Source: Novosphingobium sp. (GTDB lineage: Bacteria; Pseudomonadota; Alphaproteobacteria; Sphingomonadales; Sphingomonadaceae). From it: a stretch of DNA of 64,000 nucleotides. The stretch is from NCBI RefSeq assembly GCF_039595395.1, contig NZ_JBCNLP010000001.1, positions 3,720,001-3,784,000 on the forward strand, read 5' to 3'. Under the pieces are notes generated by a model. That model saw nothing but the letters and a program-made list of their open reading frames with translations. It was not told where the DNA came from and did not search any database. Of this stretch, positions 27,177 to 34,964 are shown piece by piece. Position numbers and translations under genes: made by a program. Each line of letters begins with the position of its first letter. The first letter of the stretch is position 1.

Positions 27177-27872
27177 ATGCGCCAACTGACCAAACCCGCC
27201 GCCCTTCTGGCCGCCGTCGCGCTGGCTGCCATGGCCGGAAGCGCTCAGGCCGATGATGCCGATCAGGGGCACTTTCAGGTCAAGGTGCTGGGCACCGCCG
27301 TGCTGGCCAGCGGCCATGTCACCAAGGTCAACAGCGATGCGGCCGGGCTGGTCTCAAGCGGCGCCGTCACGGGCACCAGGGCCAATGACAATGCCGTGCC
27401 CACCATCGCGCTGGAGTATTTCTTCACCAAGAACGTCTCGGTGGAAACGATCTGCTGCGTCACCGGCCACCATGTCACCATCGGCGCGGGTGCGGCGGCG
27501 GGCCAGGGCGCGATCGACGACGTGAAGATCATCCCCGCCACCTTCACCGCCAAATATCACCTGCCGCTGGGCCATGGCATCAAGCCCTACGCCGGTGTCG
27601 GCCCCGCGCTGTTTATCGTGCTGTCCGATCAACCCAGCGCCTTTGTGCAAGGTCTGGGCGTGACGCGCACCAAAATGTCGAGCGAGTTCGGCGTGGCCTT
27701 GCAGAGCGGCGTCGATATCGCGCTGGGCCATGGCTATGGCCTGAGCTTCGACGCCAAGAAGTATTTCGTGAGCACCAATGCCCATTTCTACGCCGGCGGA
27801 ACCGAAGTGCTGAGCACCCGCAATCGGCTGGACCCATGGGTGGTGAGCGGTGGGGTCAGCTATCGGTTTTGA
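27177..27872 (+). CDS. ompW: OmpW-family outer-membrane protein
   Basis: The 231-residue protein has a clear signal peptide (LLAAVALAAMAGSAQA with cleavage after AQA), then GHFQVKVLGTAVLASGHVTK. Other features are VPTIALEYFFTKNVSVETIC, FTAKYHLPLGHGIKPYAGVG, and a C-terminal beta strand ending in phenylalanine (VVSGGVSYRF) for Bam recognition. These are OmpW family features: a small eight-stranded barrel that lets hydrophobic molecules through. I use ATG 27177 after GAGGA. In enteric bacteria ompW is oxygen-controlled through FNR; here it is divergent from ccoN with FNR-like boxes between them, which fits. Confidence 0.93.
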   Translation: MRQLTKPAALLAAVALAAMAGSAQADDADQGHFQVKVLGTAVLASGHVTKVNSDAAGLVSSGAVTGTRANDNAVPTIALEYFFTKNVSVETICCVTGHHVTIGAGAAAGQGAIDDVKIIPATFTAKYHLPLGHGIKPYAGVGPALFIVLSDQPSAFVQGLGVTRTKMSSEFGVALQSGVDIALGHGYGLSFDAKKYFVSTNAHFYAGGTEVLSTRNRLDPWVVSGGVSYRF

Positions 27873-27896
27873 AGGTGTAGAAAGGGGAAAAGGAAA

Positions 27897-28136
27897 GATG
27901 CGAGGGTGTTACACCCTCGCGCTCCCATTATTTGTTTACGTGGCGCATCGGGTTCGGCCACAGAGCAACGTCGCGGCGCCGCAGGCAATATTCCTTGGGC
28001 TGCGCTAGCAGATTGAAGGCCTGCGGCGCCTTAAGTGATGCAGGTGGAAAGCCAAGGCACAAGGATCGGGCGCCACTGCCGTTTCGTCGGAAGACGTCAT
28101 GGGAGCGCGAGGGGATAATCCCCTCGCATCTTCTTC
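27897..28136 (+). repeat. Hairpin-ended intergenic element, copy D
   Basis: The left end is the stem CGAGGGTGTTACACCCTCG, then CGCTCCCATTATTTGTTTAC. The core is GCGGCGCCGCAGGC (27973-27986) and GCCTGCGGCGCC (28019-28030). The right end is CGTCGGAAGACGTCATGGGA, then GCGCGAGGGGATAATCCCCT and CGCATCTTC. It fills the gap between convergent ompW and the FNR-type regulator gene. Same orientation as copies C and E. Confidence 0.85.
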
Positions 28137-28153
28137 CTTCTAAACTTCCAGCC

Positions 28154-28852
28154 TCACCCTGCTTCAGCAATCAGTGCATGGCGGTTAGCGATCACCACCT
28201 CACGCCGACTGGGCAGATCGATCAGCCCCTCGGTCTTCAACCGGGTGAACTGGCGGCTGACGGTCTCGATGGTCAGCCCTAGCACATCGGCGATCTGCTG
28301 GCGCGAGAAGGGCAGATGGAAGCGCGCGGCAATGCCGTCGCCCTCACCCTCGCAGGTCAGAGGCGCCAGACGGTCCGACAGCTCGATCAGGAAGCTCGCC
28401 ACCTTCTCGCTCGCCGATTTGCGGCCCAGCAGCAGCATCCAGCGCCGCGTGCGATCCAGCTCGCCCAAAGTGCGCTGCAGCAGCTTGTGCTCAAGCTCGG
28501 GGTGCTTGCGGGCAAAGCCGTCGAAATCGACGCGCGAAAACACGCAGACCCGCGCATCGGTCAGCGCCGTCACGCCATGGTTGGTGGTGCCGCCAAAGGG
28601 TCGCCCGATGAAGTCGCTGGGATAGACCACGCCCACGATCTGCTCGCGCCCATCCTCGGTGCCGGTGGAGAGCTTGAGCACCCCCTCGATCACATTGGCG
28701 ACGAGGACCGAATCCTCGCCCTCCCAGATCAGGCTTTCGCCGGCGGCAAGATTGCGCCGCCGCCCGATGCTGTTGAGCGCGTTGATCTCGGACTCGTCCA
28801 AAGCCGAACAGATGGCTCTGTTCCGCACGACGCAAGTATCACATGAAGACAT
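28154..28852 (-). CDS. fnr: FNR-type oxygen-sensing regulator (Crp/Fnr family)
   Basis: The 232-residue protein has an N-terminal cysteine cluster MSSCDTCVVRNRAIC (C4, C7, C15) plus C103 in ARVCVFSR, the set expected for a 4Fe-4S oxygen sensor. A cyclic-nucleotide-type beta-roll and dimer helix follow. The C-terminal winged helix contains SRQQIADVLGLTIETVSRQF. The recognition helix ETVSR matches the residues that FNR uses to read TTGAT half sites. It is therefore the obvious candidate to bind the boxes at 16707, 18919, 26997 and 27038. FixK-like proteins lack the cysteines, so FNR/FnrL is preferred. Confidence 0.92.
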   Translation of the reverse strand: MSSCDTCVVRNRAICSALDESEINALNSIGRRRNLAAGESLIWEGEDSVLVANVIEGVLKLSTGTEDGREQIVGVVYPSDFIGRPFGGTTNHGVTALTDARVCVFSRVDFDGFARKHPELEHKLLQRTLGELDRTRRWMLLLGRKSASEKVASFLIELSDRLAPLTCEGEGDGIAARFHLPFSRQQIADVLGLTIETVSRQFTRLKTEGLIDLPSRREVVIANRHALIAEAG

Positions 28853-28920
28853 GGCCTTGCGACATAGCAGTTCCGGCCTGTCGCGACAATGGCTCCGCCC
28901 TTGGTACTTAGGTCGGCCCC

Positions 28921-29694
28921 TTAAACCACGTCAGCCAGGCCGCCCAGGGCACTGCGCAGCTTGTCGATGGCCTGTGCCTTCAACTGATGCACGCGCGGAA
29001 TCGACACGCCCAGCACCTCGGCGATTTCGGCAAGGTTGAGTTCCTCGACGAAATAGAGCTGGATCACCATCTGCAACCGCTCCGGCAAATCGCCGATGGC
29101 ACCGGCCACGCTTTGCCGCAGTTCCTCATCGGCCAGCAGGGCAAGGCTGTCGGGCTGATCGTCGGCAAAGGCCATGGAACTGTCGGAATAGGTCTCGTCC
29201 AGCGCCTCGAAACGCAGCGGTTCCGAGGACATGCGCAGCCCTTCAAGATCAGCCAAACTCATCCCCATTTCTTCTGCAAGTTCGCTGTCTTTGGGCTCGC
29301 GCCCCAGCTTGTTGGTGAGCAGCGTGTGTTTCTCGCGCATCAGCCGCCGACGCTCCACCGCCCCGCGCGACAAGGGCACATGGCGGCGGATCAGATCGAC
29401 CATCGCCCCCCTCACCCGCATCTTGGCGTAAGCGGCAAAGCCGTCCTCGCCCGGACCGTTGTGCTTTTGCGCGCATTCGGTGAGGGCAACGAGGCCCGCC
29501 TGCATCAGGTCTTCCACCTCGATCCCGTCGCGCCCGCCCTGCAGGTGCCAGGCAAGACGACGGACCATCGGCATGAAGCGCCTCACCCGGTCGCCCGGAT
29601 CGTCGCCATAGGCCGCGGCGATGCGCCGCCCGCCGGGCCCTTTCAACTGGATGGGATTGGCGGCGGAGAGGAAAGGTTTGTGGTCGTGGATCAT
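28921..29694 (-). CDS. fliA: Flagellar sigma factor FliA (sigma-28)
   Basis: FliA directs RNA polymerase to late flagellar promoters. The 257-residue protein shows region 2 with GIEVEDLMQAGLVALTECAQ and FAAYAKMRVRGAMVDLIRRH, region 3 (LGREPKDSELAEEMGMSLAD), and region 4 with LPERLQMVIQLYFVEELNLA and VLGVSIPRVHQLKAQAIDKL. Its ATG overlaps the flhA stop by four bases, so it is coupled to flhA. FlgM, its anti-sigma factor, is encoded 4 kb upstream on the same strand. Confidence 0.96.
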   Translation of the reverse strand: MIHDHKPFLSAANPIQLKGPGGRRIAAAYGDDPGDRVRRFMPMVRRLAWHLQGGRDGIEVEDLMQAGLVALTECAQKHNGPGEDGFAAYAKMRVRGAMVDLIRRHVPLSRGAVERRRLMREKHTLLTNKLGREPKDSELAEEMGMSLADLEGLRMSSEPLRFEALDETYSDSSMAFADDQPDSLALLADEELRQSVAGAIGDLPERLQMVIQLYFVEELNLAEIAEVLGVSIPRVHQLKAQAIDKLRSALGGLADVV

Positions 29695-31832
29695 GCAGCC
29701 ATACTCTCGACAGGGCTGGATGGATAAGCGGCATTCGGCTGGTGCGTCAGTTGCGGCGGCTGCTGGGGCTGTTCACCCACCACGCAGATCACCTCGACCG
29801 GCTGTGTTTCGGGCAGTTCGGCGATCGACATCACCACGCAGCCGGGGGCGCGCAGCCGCAGCAGATGGGCCAGAGCCCGGCGCAGGCGCGGCTGGACGAT
29901 CATCGCCACGGCCGAGGCCGAAGGACCGCGCTGGGCAACCAGCGATGCGACGCGCTCGCCGATGGTGCGGGCCAGATCGGGCTCGATCAGCGGCTGGCCG
30001 GTGACCGGGTCGATCAGACCCTGCGAGATCATGGCCTCCAGCGAGGAATCCAGCGTCACCACCGGCAGGCGCTCGTTGGGCGGGCAGATGCTGCTGACGA
30101 TCAGGCCGCCAAGGTCCGCGCGGACCATATCGATGATGCGGTCGTGCTCCTGCGTGATCTGCACCGCCTGGGCGATGGACTGCAGGATCGGCAGCGGATG
30201 GGCGATGGAAATGCCGTCTTCCAGCAGGTTGCGCAGCAGGCGGGTCATTGCCGCAAGGCTGAGCGGGGTGGGATAGACGGTTTCCACCAGAGCGGCGGCG
30301 CGCACCTTCGTCGCTTCCAGCAGGGTCTTGACCTCGTCGGCGCCCAGCAGGGCATGGGCACGCTCGGCCATCATCTGGTTGAGATGGGTGGCGATCACCG
30401 TGCTGGCGTCCACCGTCAGGTAACCCTCGGCGATGGCCATGTCGCGCAGCGGCGGGTCGATCCAGTAGCCGGGGCAACCGAAGGAGGGATCGCGCGTCTC
30501 GATGCCGCGGATATGGGCCTGCGGATTGGCCTCGCCCGCATCGATGGCCAGCACCTTGTCGACCATCACCTGCGAACCGCCCAGCACCACGCCGCCCAGA
30601 ATGATGCGATAGTCGCTGGGGCCCATGTCGAGGCTGTCGCGCACGCGGAACTGGGGGACGATGAAGCCGAAGGTCTGCGAAAGCTGCTTGCGCACGCCGG
30701 TGATGCGGCTGACGAGCGGCGCGCCGCGCTTCTCATCGACGAGCTGCACCAGACCGTAACCCAGCTCGACCGTGACGAGCGTGTGGTCGGAGACCTCGCC
30801 CAGCGTGATCTTGCCGGGATCGGCGGGCGGCACCACGGCGGGCATGGCGGCGATGGCCTTGGCGAGCTGCTCGCGCTTGTAGAGCTTGCGCCAGATGAAG
30901 AAGGCGATGGCGGCGGCGGGCAGGAACACGCGCTGCGGCATGGCCGGGATGAAGCCGATGGCCCCCAGAATCAGCGCCACAGGCAGCCAGATATCGGGGC
31001 TGGCGAACTGGCCGCCGATCTGGCCGGACAGGTTGCGCGTGTCGTTGACGCGGGTCACGATGACGGCGGCGGCAATCGACAGCAGCAGCGAGGGCACCTG
31101 CGCCACAAGGGCGTCACCCACCGACAGGGAGATGTAACGGCTGGCGGCTTCCGAAGCGGTCAACCCGTGCGAGATCATGCCAAGGCAGAAACCGGCAATG
31201 ACGTTCACGCCCAGAATCAGCAGCGCGGCAACCGCGTCGCCCTTCACGAATTTGGAGGCACCATCCATCGAACCGTAGAAATCGGCCTCGGTGGAGATCT
31301 CGCGACGGCGGGCCTTGGCATCCTCGGCGGTCATCAGGCCGGCGGCCAGATCGGCGTCGATCGCCATCTGCTTGCCGGGCAGAGCGTCCAGAGTGAAACG
31401 CGCCGAGACTTCCGACACGCGGCCCGCGCCCTTGGTGATCACGACCAGGTTGATGATCATCAGGATCATGAAGACGAACAGGCCGACCGCGAAATTGCCG
31501 CCGATCAGAAATTCGCCAAAGGCCTCGATCACATGGCCCGCCGCCGCGCCGCCCTCATGCCCATGCACCAGCACCACGCGGGTGGAGGCGACGTTGAGCG
31601 CAAGGCGGAGCAAGGTGGCGAACAGCAGCACCGAGGGGAAGGAGGAGAAGTCCAGCGGCTTGGCCGCGTTCATCGAGGCCATCAGCACCGCCACCGAAAG
31701 GGCGATGTTGAAGACGAAGAACACGTCGAGCATGAAGGCCGGGATCGGCACCACCATCAGCACGATGATGGTGAGAATACCGGCGGGCAGCGCGAAGCTT
31801 TGCGGGCTGAAGGCAGTGAAGAGGCGGTTCAT
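29691..31832 (-). CDS. flhA: Flagellar export gate protein FlhA
   Basis: FlhA is the nonameric export-gate protein of the flagellar type III secretion system. The 713-residue protein has an N-terminal membrane domain of eight spans. The FHIPEP-type stretch includes MNAAKPLDFSSFPSVLLFAT, RVSEVSARFTLDALPGKQMA and IDADLAAGLMTAEDAKARR. A large cytoplasmic domain follows with HLNQMMAERAHALLGADEVK and ISIAHPLPILQSIAQAVQ. It starts 10 bp after the transglycosylase gene and ends within fliA's ATG. Confidence 0.97.
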   Translation of the reverse strand: MNRLFTAFSPQSFALPAGILTIIVLMVVPIPAFMLDVFFVFNIALSVAVLMASMNAAKPLDFSSFPSVLLFATLLRLALNVASTRVVLVHGHEGGAAAGHVIEAFGEFLIGGNFAVGLFVFMILMIINLVVITKGAGRVSEVSARFTLDALPGKQMAIDADLAAGLMTAEDAKARRREISTEADFYGSMDGASKFVKGDAVAALLILGVNVIAGFCLGMISHGLTASEAASRYISLSVGDALVAQVPSLLLSIAAAVIVTRVNDTRNLSGQIGGQFASPDIWLPVALILGAIGFIPAMPQRVFLPAAAIAFFIWRKLYKREQLAKAIAAMPAVVPPADPGKITLGEVSDHTLVTVELGYGLVQLVDEKRGAPLVSRITGVRKQLSQTFGFIVPQFRVRDSLDMGPSDYRIILGGVVLGGSQVMVDKVLAIDAGEANPQAHIRGIETRDPSFGCPGYWIDPPLRDMAIAEGYLTVDASTVIATHLNQMMAERAHALLGADEVKTLLEATKVRAAALVETVYPTPLSLAAMTRLLRNLLEDGISIAHPLPILQSIAQAVQITQEHDRIIDMVRADLGGLIVSSICPPNERLPVVTLDSSLEAMISQGLIDPVTGQPLIEPDLARTIGERVASLVAQRGPSASAVAMIVQPRLRRALAHLLRLRAPGCVVMSIAELPETQPVEVICVVGEQPQQPPQLTHQPNAAYPSSPVESMAA

Positions 31833-31842
31833 AACTGGATCC

Positions 31843-32832
31843 TCACAGGCCCATGGATTTCAGGCGGCCATAGGCGGCACGCACGGCGGCGGGCGCCGCG
31901 CTGCCATCACCGGAGCCACCAAAGACGTTCTGAAGCGTATCGGCCATCGACAGCCGCGTGTTGCCGCCCCCATTTTCGCCGGCGCCCGAACCGGAGCCGG
32001 TGCCGGAGGAAGCGGCAAAATCGCCGTCGCGAGCGGCAGCAAACTGCCGGGCGATCGGGCCGCCCATCGTTGCCGGATCGGGCGCATAGTCGGAAGGCGG
32101 CGCGGAAACAGTGGCTTGAGCCCAGCCAACGCCTCCACCATAAACGCCATAAGCCGCGGTCGAGAGCGGATCGAAATTGCCGTCCTCGCCGCGCATGGCA
32201 TTGGCCATCTTGCCGCGCAGCAGATCCATCACCTGCCCCAGGCTGCGCGACGCGCCACCGGGAGCGAAAAAGATCGCCTGATTGCTGGCCGCCGCCTTGG
32301 GGTTGATCGCCGCCGCGCTCTGCGTGGGATCGACCGCCATGGCGGCGAGGAATTTCTTAGCGCCATCCGCACCCAGAAAATGCGCCAGATACAATTCGCT
32401 GGCATCGGGCGTGCGGCCCAGCGCATTGGTCAGCGCCACCTGATTGTCGCCCGCCAGACCAGCGGCCATCATCGCCGAGACATTGGGATCGTCGCGCATC
32501 GCCATCATCTGCGCGCGCGCCATGGGGTCGGAGAGTGCGGCTCCCGACAGGCCCAGCATGGCACCATGCTTCTGAAGCGTGTTCGTCCAGGTCGCATTGG
32601 TGAACTGGAACAGTCCCCGCGCACTGGAGGTCGCCGCCTGGGCACGCGGATCGAGACCCGATTCCAGCTTCGCCTGGGCGAGAAGATAGTTGAAGTCCAC
32701 ACCGCTGGCTCCGGCGGCGCGGGCAATGGCCGCGCGCGAGGCATCACGCTGCGAGGACGGGTCCGTGGCGATGGAGGCAGCCCATGGGTTGCCTGTCAGA
32801 TCTGGCTGGCTCAAGCCCTGCTCCCGAAACAA
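31843..32832 (-). CDS. Flagellum-associated lytic transglycosylase
   Basis: The 329-residue protein contains an SLT lytic transglycosylase domain (about residues 40-150) with catalytic Glu57 in LAQAKLESGLDPRAQ, then SSARGLFQFTNATWTNTLQK and LYLAHFLGADGAKKFLAAM. A Ser/Gly-rich linker and a short helical tail follow. It has no signal peptide, so it is probably exported through the flagellar apparatus. The FlgJ in this window has only the rod-binding domain, so this enzyme likely supplies the missing wall-cutting activity for rod passage. It heads the flhA-fliA operon, with a sigma-54 promoter 22-36 bp upstream. Confidence 0.88.
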   Translation of the reverse strand: MFREQGLSQPDLTGNPWAASIATDPSSQRDASRAAIARAAGASGVDFNYLLAQAKLESGLDPRAQAATSSARGLFQFTNATWTNTLQKHGAMLGLSGAALSDPMARAQMMAMRDDPNVSAMMAAGLAGDNQVALTNALGRTPDASELYLAHFLGADGAKKFLAAMAVDPTQSAAAINPKAAASNQAIFFAPGGASRSLGQVMDLLRGKMANAMRGEDGNFDPLSTAAYGVYGGGVGWAQATVSAPPSDYAPDPATMGGPIARQFAAARDGDFAASSGTGSGSGAGENGGGNTRLSMADTLQNVFGGSGDGSAAPAAVRAAYGRLKSMGL

Positions 32833-32853
32833 AGGGTTCCGAAAACATTTTAA

Positions 32854-32868
32854 GCAAGCTGCGTGCCA
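32854..32868 (-). promoter_or_regulatory. Sigma-54 promoter of the transglycosylase-flhA-fliA operon
   Basis: The minus strand reads TGGCACGCAGCTTGC, a perfect TGGCAC-N5-TTGC with GG at -24 and GC at -12. Transcription would start near 32842, about 10 nt before the ATG at 32832. Confidence 0.82.
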
Positions 32869-32915
32869 GTTTTGGCGTTGCTATCTGAACAGTGCGCAAA
32901 AGCGCATTGTGGAAC

Positions 32916-32993
32916 GGCACCAGCCCTCTCCCCCGCCCGGCCACCCGTCGGTAGTATCCTGTGGGTGGCCGGGCCGGGGAGAGGGCTGGTGCC
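32916..32993. repeat. Long near-perfect inverted repeat, 31-bp arms
   Basis: The arms 32916-32946 and 32963-32993 are complementary with one mismatch, around a 16-nt loop. They begin GGCACCAGCCCTCTCCCC and end GGGGAGAGGGCTGGTGCC. The repeat lies between the flgN stop and the transglycosylase start. It can fold into a very stable hairpin on either strand and may end the flgMN transcript. Its sequence is unrelated to the other intergenic elements here. With the next hairpin and the sigma-54 site it accounts for the 307 bp gap 32833-33139. Confidence 0.8.
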
Positions 32994-32996
32994 GCG

Positions 32997-33020
32997 AAAT
33001 CCGGCTCTTTCGCCGGATTT
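32997..33020. terminator. Short hairpin, possible flgMN terminator
   Basis: AAATCCGGC (32997-33005) and GCCGGATTT (33012-33020) are exact complements around TCTTTC. On the minus strand the hairpin follows flgN by about 120 nt and is trailed by three T only, so as terminator it is modest. Confidence 0.45.
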
Positions 33021-33139
33021 TCAAACAAAAAGCGGGGATGGTTGCCCATGCCCCGCCTGTCTGGCCGCTCAATCATCTGGCCGGGTGTTTCAGCCCGGCA
33101 ACTTCAGGTTTGCCGCCCGGCAAAACCCGGCAAAATCTG

Positions 33140-33541
33140 TCAGGCCCGCGCGCCGGTATAGGCATAGGCAGGCACGCCCTGGGGTCGCAAGGCCTGCCCC
33201 GTCTGGGCCTTGTACAGCGGAGCACCACCCGACAGCGCGTTCAACCGAGCCGACACATTGGCGGCAATCAGGTTGCGCAGCTGGCGGTTCACTTCGTTGA
33301 GGCGGCGCGCGGCATCGATCAGCCCCCGCGTTTCCTCGTCGATATGGCCATCGCCCGCAGCTTCCAGCTCTTCACACAGGACATATTTGTCATGAGCGCA
33401 GCCCATGATCGAATCCATGTCCATGCCGGTCAGCGCTTCCCGCTCATGCCGCAGCAGCTCGATCATGCGACGCAGAGTGTCGCCACGCGAGACAGGGGCG
33501 TTATCAAGAAGAGCGCTGGAACCGGCAAACTGATGCTTCAT
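33140..33541 (-). CDS. flgN: FlgN-family flagellar export chaperone
   Basis: The 133-residue soluble helical protein shows TLRRMIELLRHEREALTGMD and DEETRGLIDAARRLNEVNRQ, matching the FlgN coiled-coil pattern. In other bacteria FlgN guards the hook-filament junction proteins FlgK and FlgL before export. The gene overlaps flgM by four bases, the usual flgM-flgN arrangement. Sequence similarity within FlgN is low, so the call rests partly on context. Confidence 0.8.
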   Translation of the reverse strand: MKHQFAGSSALLDNAPVSRGDTLRRMIELLRHEREALTGMDMDSIMGCAHDKYVLCEELEAAGDGHIDEETRGLIDAARRLNEVNRQLRNLIAANVSARLNALSGGAPLYKAQTGQALRPQGVPAYAYTGARA

Positions 33542-33909
33542 GTGTTGATCCTCAGCAACATGCCCGCGGCGATCATGGCATCGCCGATCTTGGTCGGGAC
33601 GAGGGGGTAGTTCCCGGTCTCGATCGCCTTCTTGATCGTGGCGACGCGATCGGTATCGACGGGCGCCGAACCGGCGCTCGACGCGGTAGAGGTAACCACG
33701 GCCGAAGCGCTAGGGGCGCTGGTCGTGGCGGCGGGGCTGCTCGACACCTGCGTGGCGGCAGCAAGATTGACGCTCGCGGAAGCGGCCGAGGCCGCCGCGT
33801 TGGCGTCGGTATTCAGCGACAGCCTGGAATCGGTCGCACCGACCTGCTGCACGCTCAAATCAACATTAAAGCCCGAACCGAGGCCGGGGCCGGATGCGAT
33901 GCTCGACAT
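33538..33909 (-). CDS. flgM: Anti-sigma-28 factor FlgM
   Basis: The 123-residue protein is disordered and Ala/Ser-rich over two thirds. Its C-terminal motif VDTDRVATIKKAIETGNYPL with VPTKIGDAMI is the FlgM sigma-28-binding signature. FlgM holds FliA inactive until the hook is finished and is then exported. It starts 3 bp inside no other gene and is coupled to flgN. A weak sigma-54-like site lies 26-40 bp upstream. Confidence 0.88.
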   Translation of the reverse strand: MSSIASGPGLGSGFNVDLSVQQVGATDSRLSLNTDANAAASAASASVNLAAATQVSSSPAATTSAPSASAVVTSTASSAGSAPVDTDRVATIKKAIETGNYPLVPTKIGDAMIAAGMLLRINT

Positions 33910-33934
33910 GGTTCCGCTCCTTGCGTTTCCAGTG

Positions 33935-33949
33935 TCAAGAACGGTGCCG
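33935..33949 (-). promoter_or_regulatory. Weak sigma-54-like site before flgM
   Basis: The minus strand reads CGGCACCGTTCTTGA. The -24 GG is present and the spacing is right, but the -12 GC is GA, which normally breaks such promoters. The position before flgM is the only support. Confidence 0.25.
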
Positions 33950-34088
33950 TACCGCAGCTTTTAAGGCAAACAACAAATTCGGGCGGCAGATTTTCGACGT
34001 TTTCCACCAAGGCCCGGAAGGCAAACGGCAAATTCAGGCGGCAAGAAGCTGCCGAACCCTGCCGGACGCCTTTTTCGGGCCTCCAGCG

Positions 34089-34613
34089 TCAATCGCCCAG
34101 CGGAACTTCCACCTCGCCGGGGCGGGTGATGCGGGCCCGCATAGCATCGCCCTGCGGCTGGCCCGAGCGCACCGAACGCACGCGAATCCAGTCACCCACG
34201 GCACCGGCCTCCATCGCCTCACCGGGCTGGGTGACGGCAAAGCCCTCACCGGCCACGGCAATCGTCACCGACTCGCCGCGCATGACGACCGGGGCCGCGG
34301 CAGCGGCAGGGGTCGCCTGAGCGGAACGCACCGGCACGAAAAGATGCCAACTGCCCGGATCGGGGCACTCGACGATCAGCGAGTCACGCCGCGCCGTGCG
34401 CCACGACATGGCCAGCGGCGAGCGGCAAAGCGCCAGCCGCAAACGGCGGTCGGTCGGCAACATGGCGCCGCCCATGCCGCCAGCCGGCACACCCGTAAAG
34501 GCGGCCACTTCGCGGTCGATGGCGGCAGGATCGGTGTAGGCTCCTTGAGCCTGCGCGGCGCTGGCGATGAAAACCATCGGCAGCAAAGCGGAAAGGGAAA
34601 CGGACAGTCGCAT
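34089..34613 (-). CDS. flgA: Flagellar basal body P-ring chaperone FlgA
   Basis: FlgA assists P-ring (FlgI) assembly in the periplasm. The 174-residue protein has a signal peptide (LSALLPMVFIASAAQA) and the C-terminal SAF/FlgA domain with MRGESVTIAVAGEGFAVTQP, AGAVGDWIRVRSVRSGQPQG and DAMRARITRPGEVEV. I start at ATG 34613, which gives the signal peptide at once; a frame extending to 34676 would run through the promoter. A perfect sigma-54 site lies 48-62 bp upstream. Confidence 0.92.
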   Translation of the reverse strand: MRLSVSLSALLPMVFIASAAQAQGAYTDPAAIDREVAAFTGVPAGGMGGAMLPTDRRLRLALCRSPLAMSWRTARRDSLIVECPDPGSWHLFVPVRSAQATPAAAAAPVVMRGESVTIAVAGEGFAVTQPGEAMEAGAVGDWIRVRSVRSGQPQGDAMRARITRPGEVEVPLGD

Positions 34614-34660
34614 CGCTATGGACCTGACATGAAAGTGGGCAGGATTATGGTCCGTTTTAA

Positions 34661-34675
34661 GCAAGCTTCGTGCCA
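34661..34675 (-). promoter_or_regulatory. Sigma-54 promoter of flgA
   Basis: The minus strand reads TGGCACGAAGCTTGC followed by TTAAAACGG, nearly identical in sequence to the promoter at 32854-32868. Expected start near 34649. Confidence 0.82.
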
Positions 34676-34701
34676 AATAAGGGAAGAGATAAGAAAAGGA
34701 A

Positions 34702-34946
34702 ATGCGAGGGTGTTACACCCTCGCGCTCCCATGAATGTCTACGTGGCGCTTCGGGTTCGGCCTTGGCGTAAGGTCGCCGCGCCGCAGGCATAAAACCCAT
34801 GATCACTCCGCCCAGCCAATCATGACTGCCTGCGGCGCCCATAGGTAACGCAGGTGGAGAGTTCTGGCGCCACGACCGGGTGCCCCTGCCCTGCCGTCGG
34901 AAGACGTTCCGGGAGCGCGAGGGGGTAACCCCCTCGCATCTTCTTC
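34702..34946 (+). repeat. Hairpin-ended intergenic element, copy E
   Basis: The left end is TGCGAGGGTGTTACACCCTC and GCGCTCCCATGAATGTCTAC. The core is GCGCCGCAGGC near 34779 and GCCTGCGGCGC at 34828. The right end is CCGTCGGAAGACG, then GGGAGCGCGAGGGGGTAACC and CCCTCGCATCTTC. Unlike copies A-D it lies between two genes read in the same direction (the stator-like pair and flgA), where it would separate their transcripts. With the flgA promoter it fills the 351 bp gap 34614-34964. Confidence 0.85.
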
Positions 34947-34964
34947 TTTAAATCACTGAAAACC

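Noticed and set aside
31449..31462. FNR-like match TTGATGATCATCAG
   Set aside because: It lies inside flhA on the coding strand and results from codons for a conserved membrane stretch.
29742..32306. Plus-strand open frame of about 850 codons opposite flhA
   Set aside because: FlhA on the minus strand is complete and recognisable; the opposing frame is a composition artefact rich in His, Gln and Asp.
2915..34946. CRISPR array as explanation for the repeated intergenic sequence
   Set aside because: The copies are kilobases apart, each at another gene junction, with no spacers and no cas genes.
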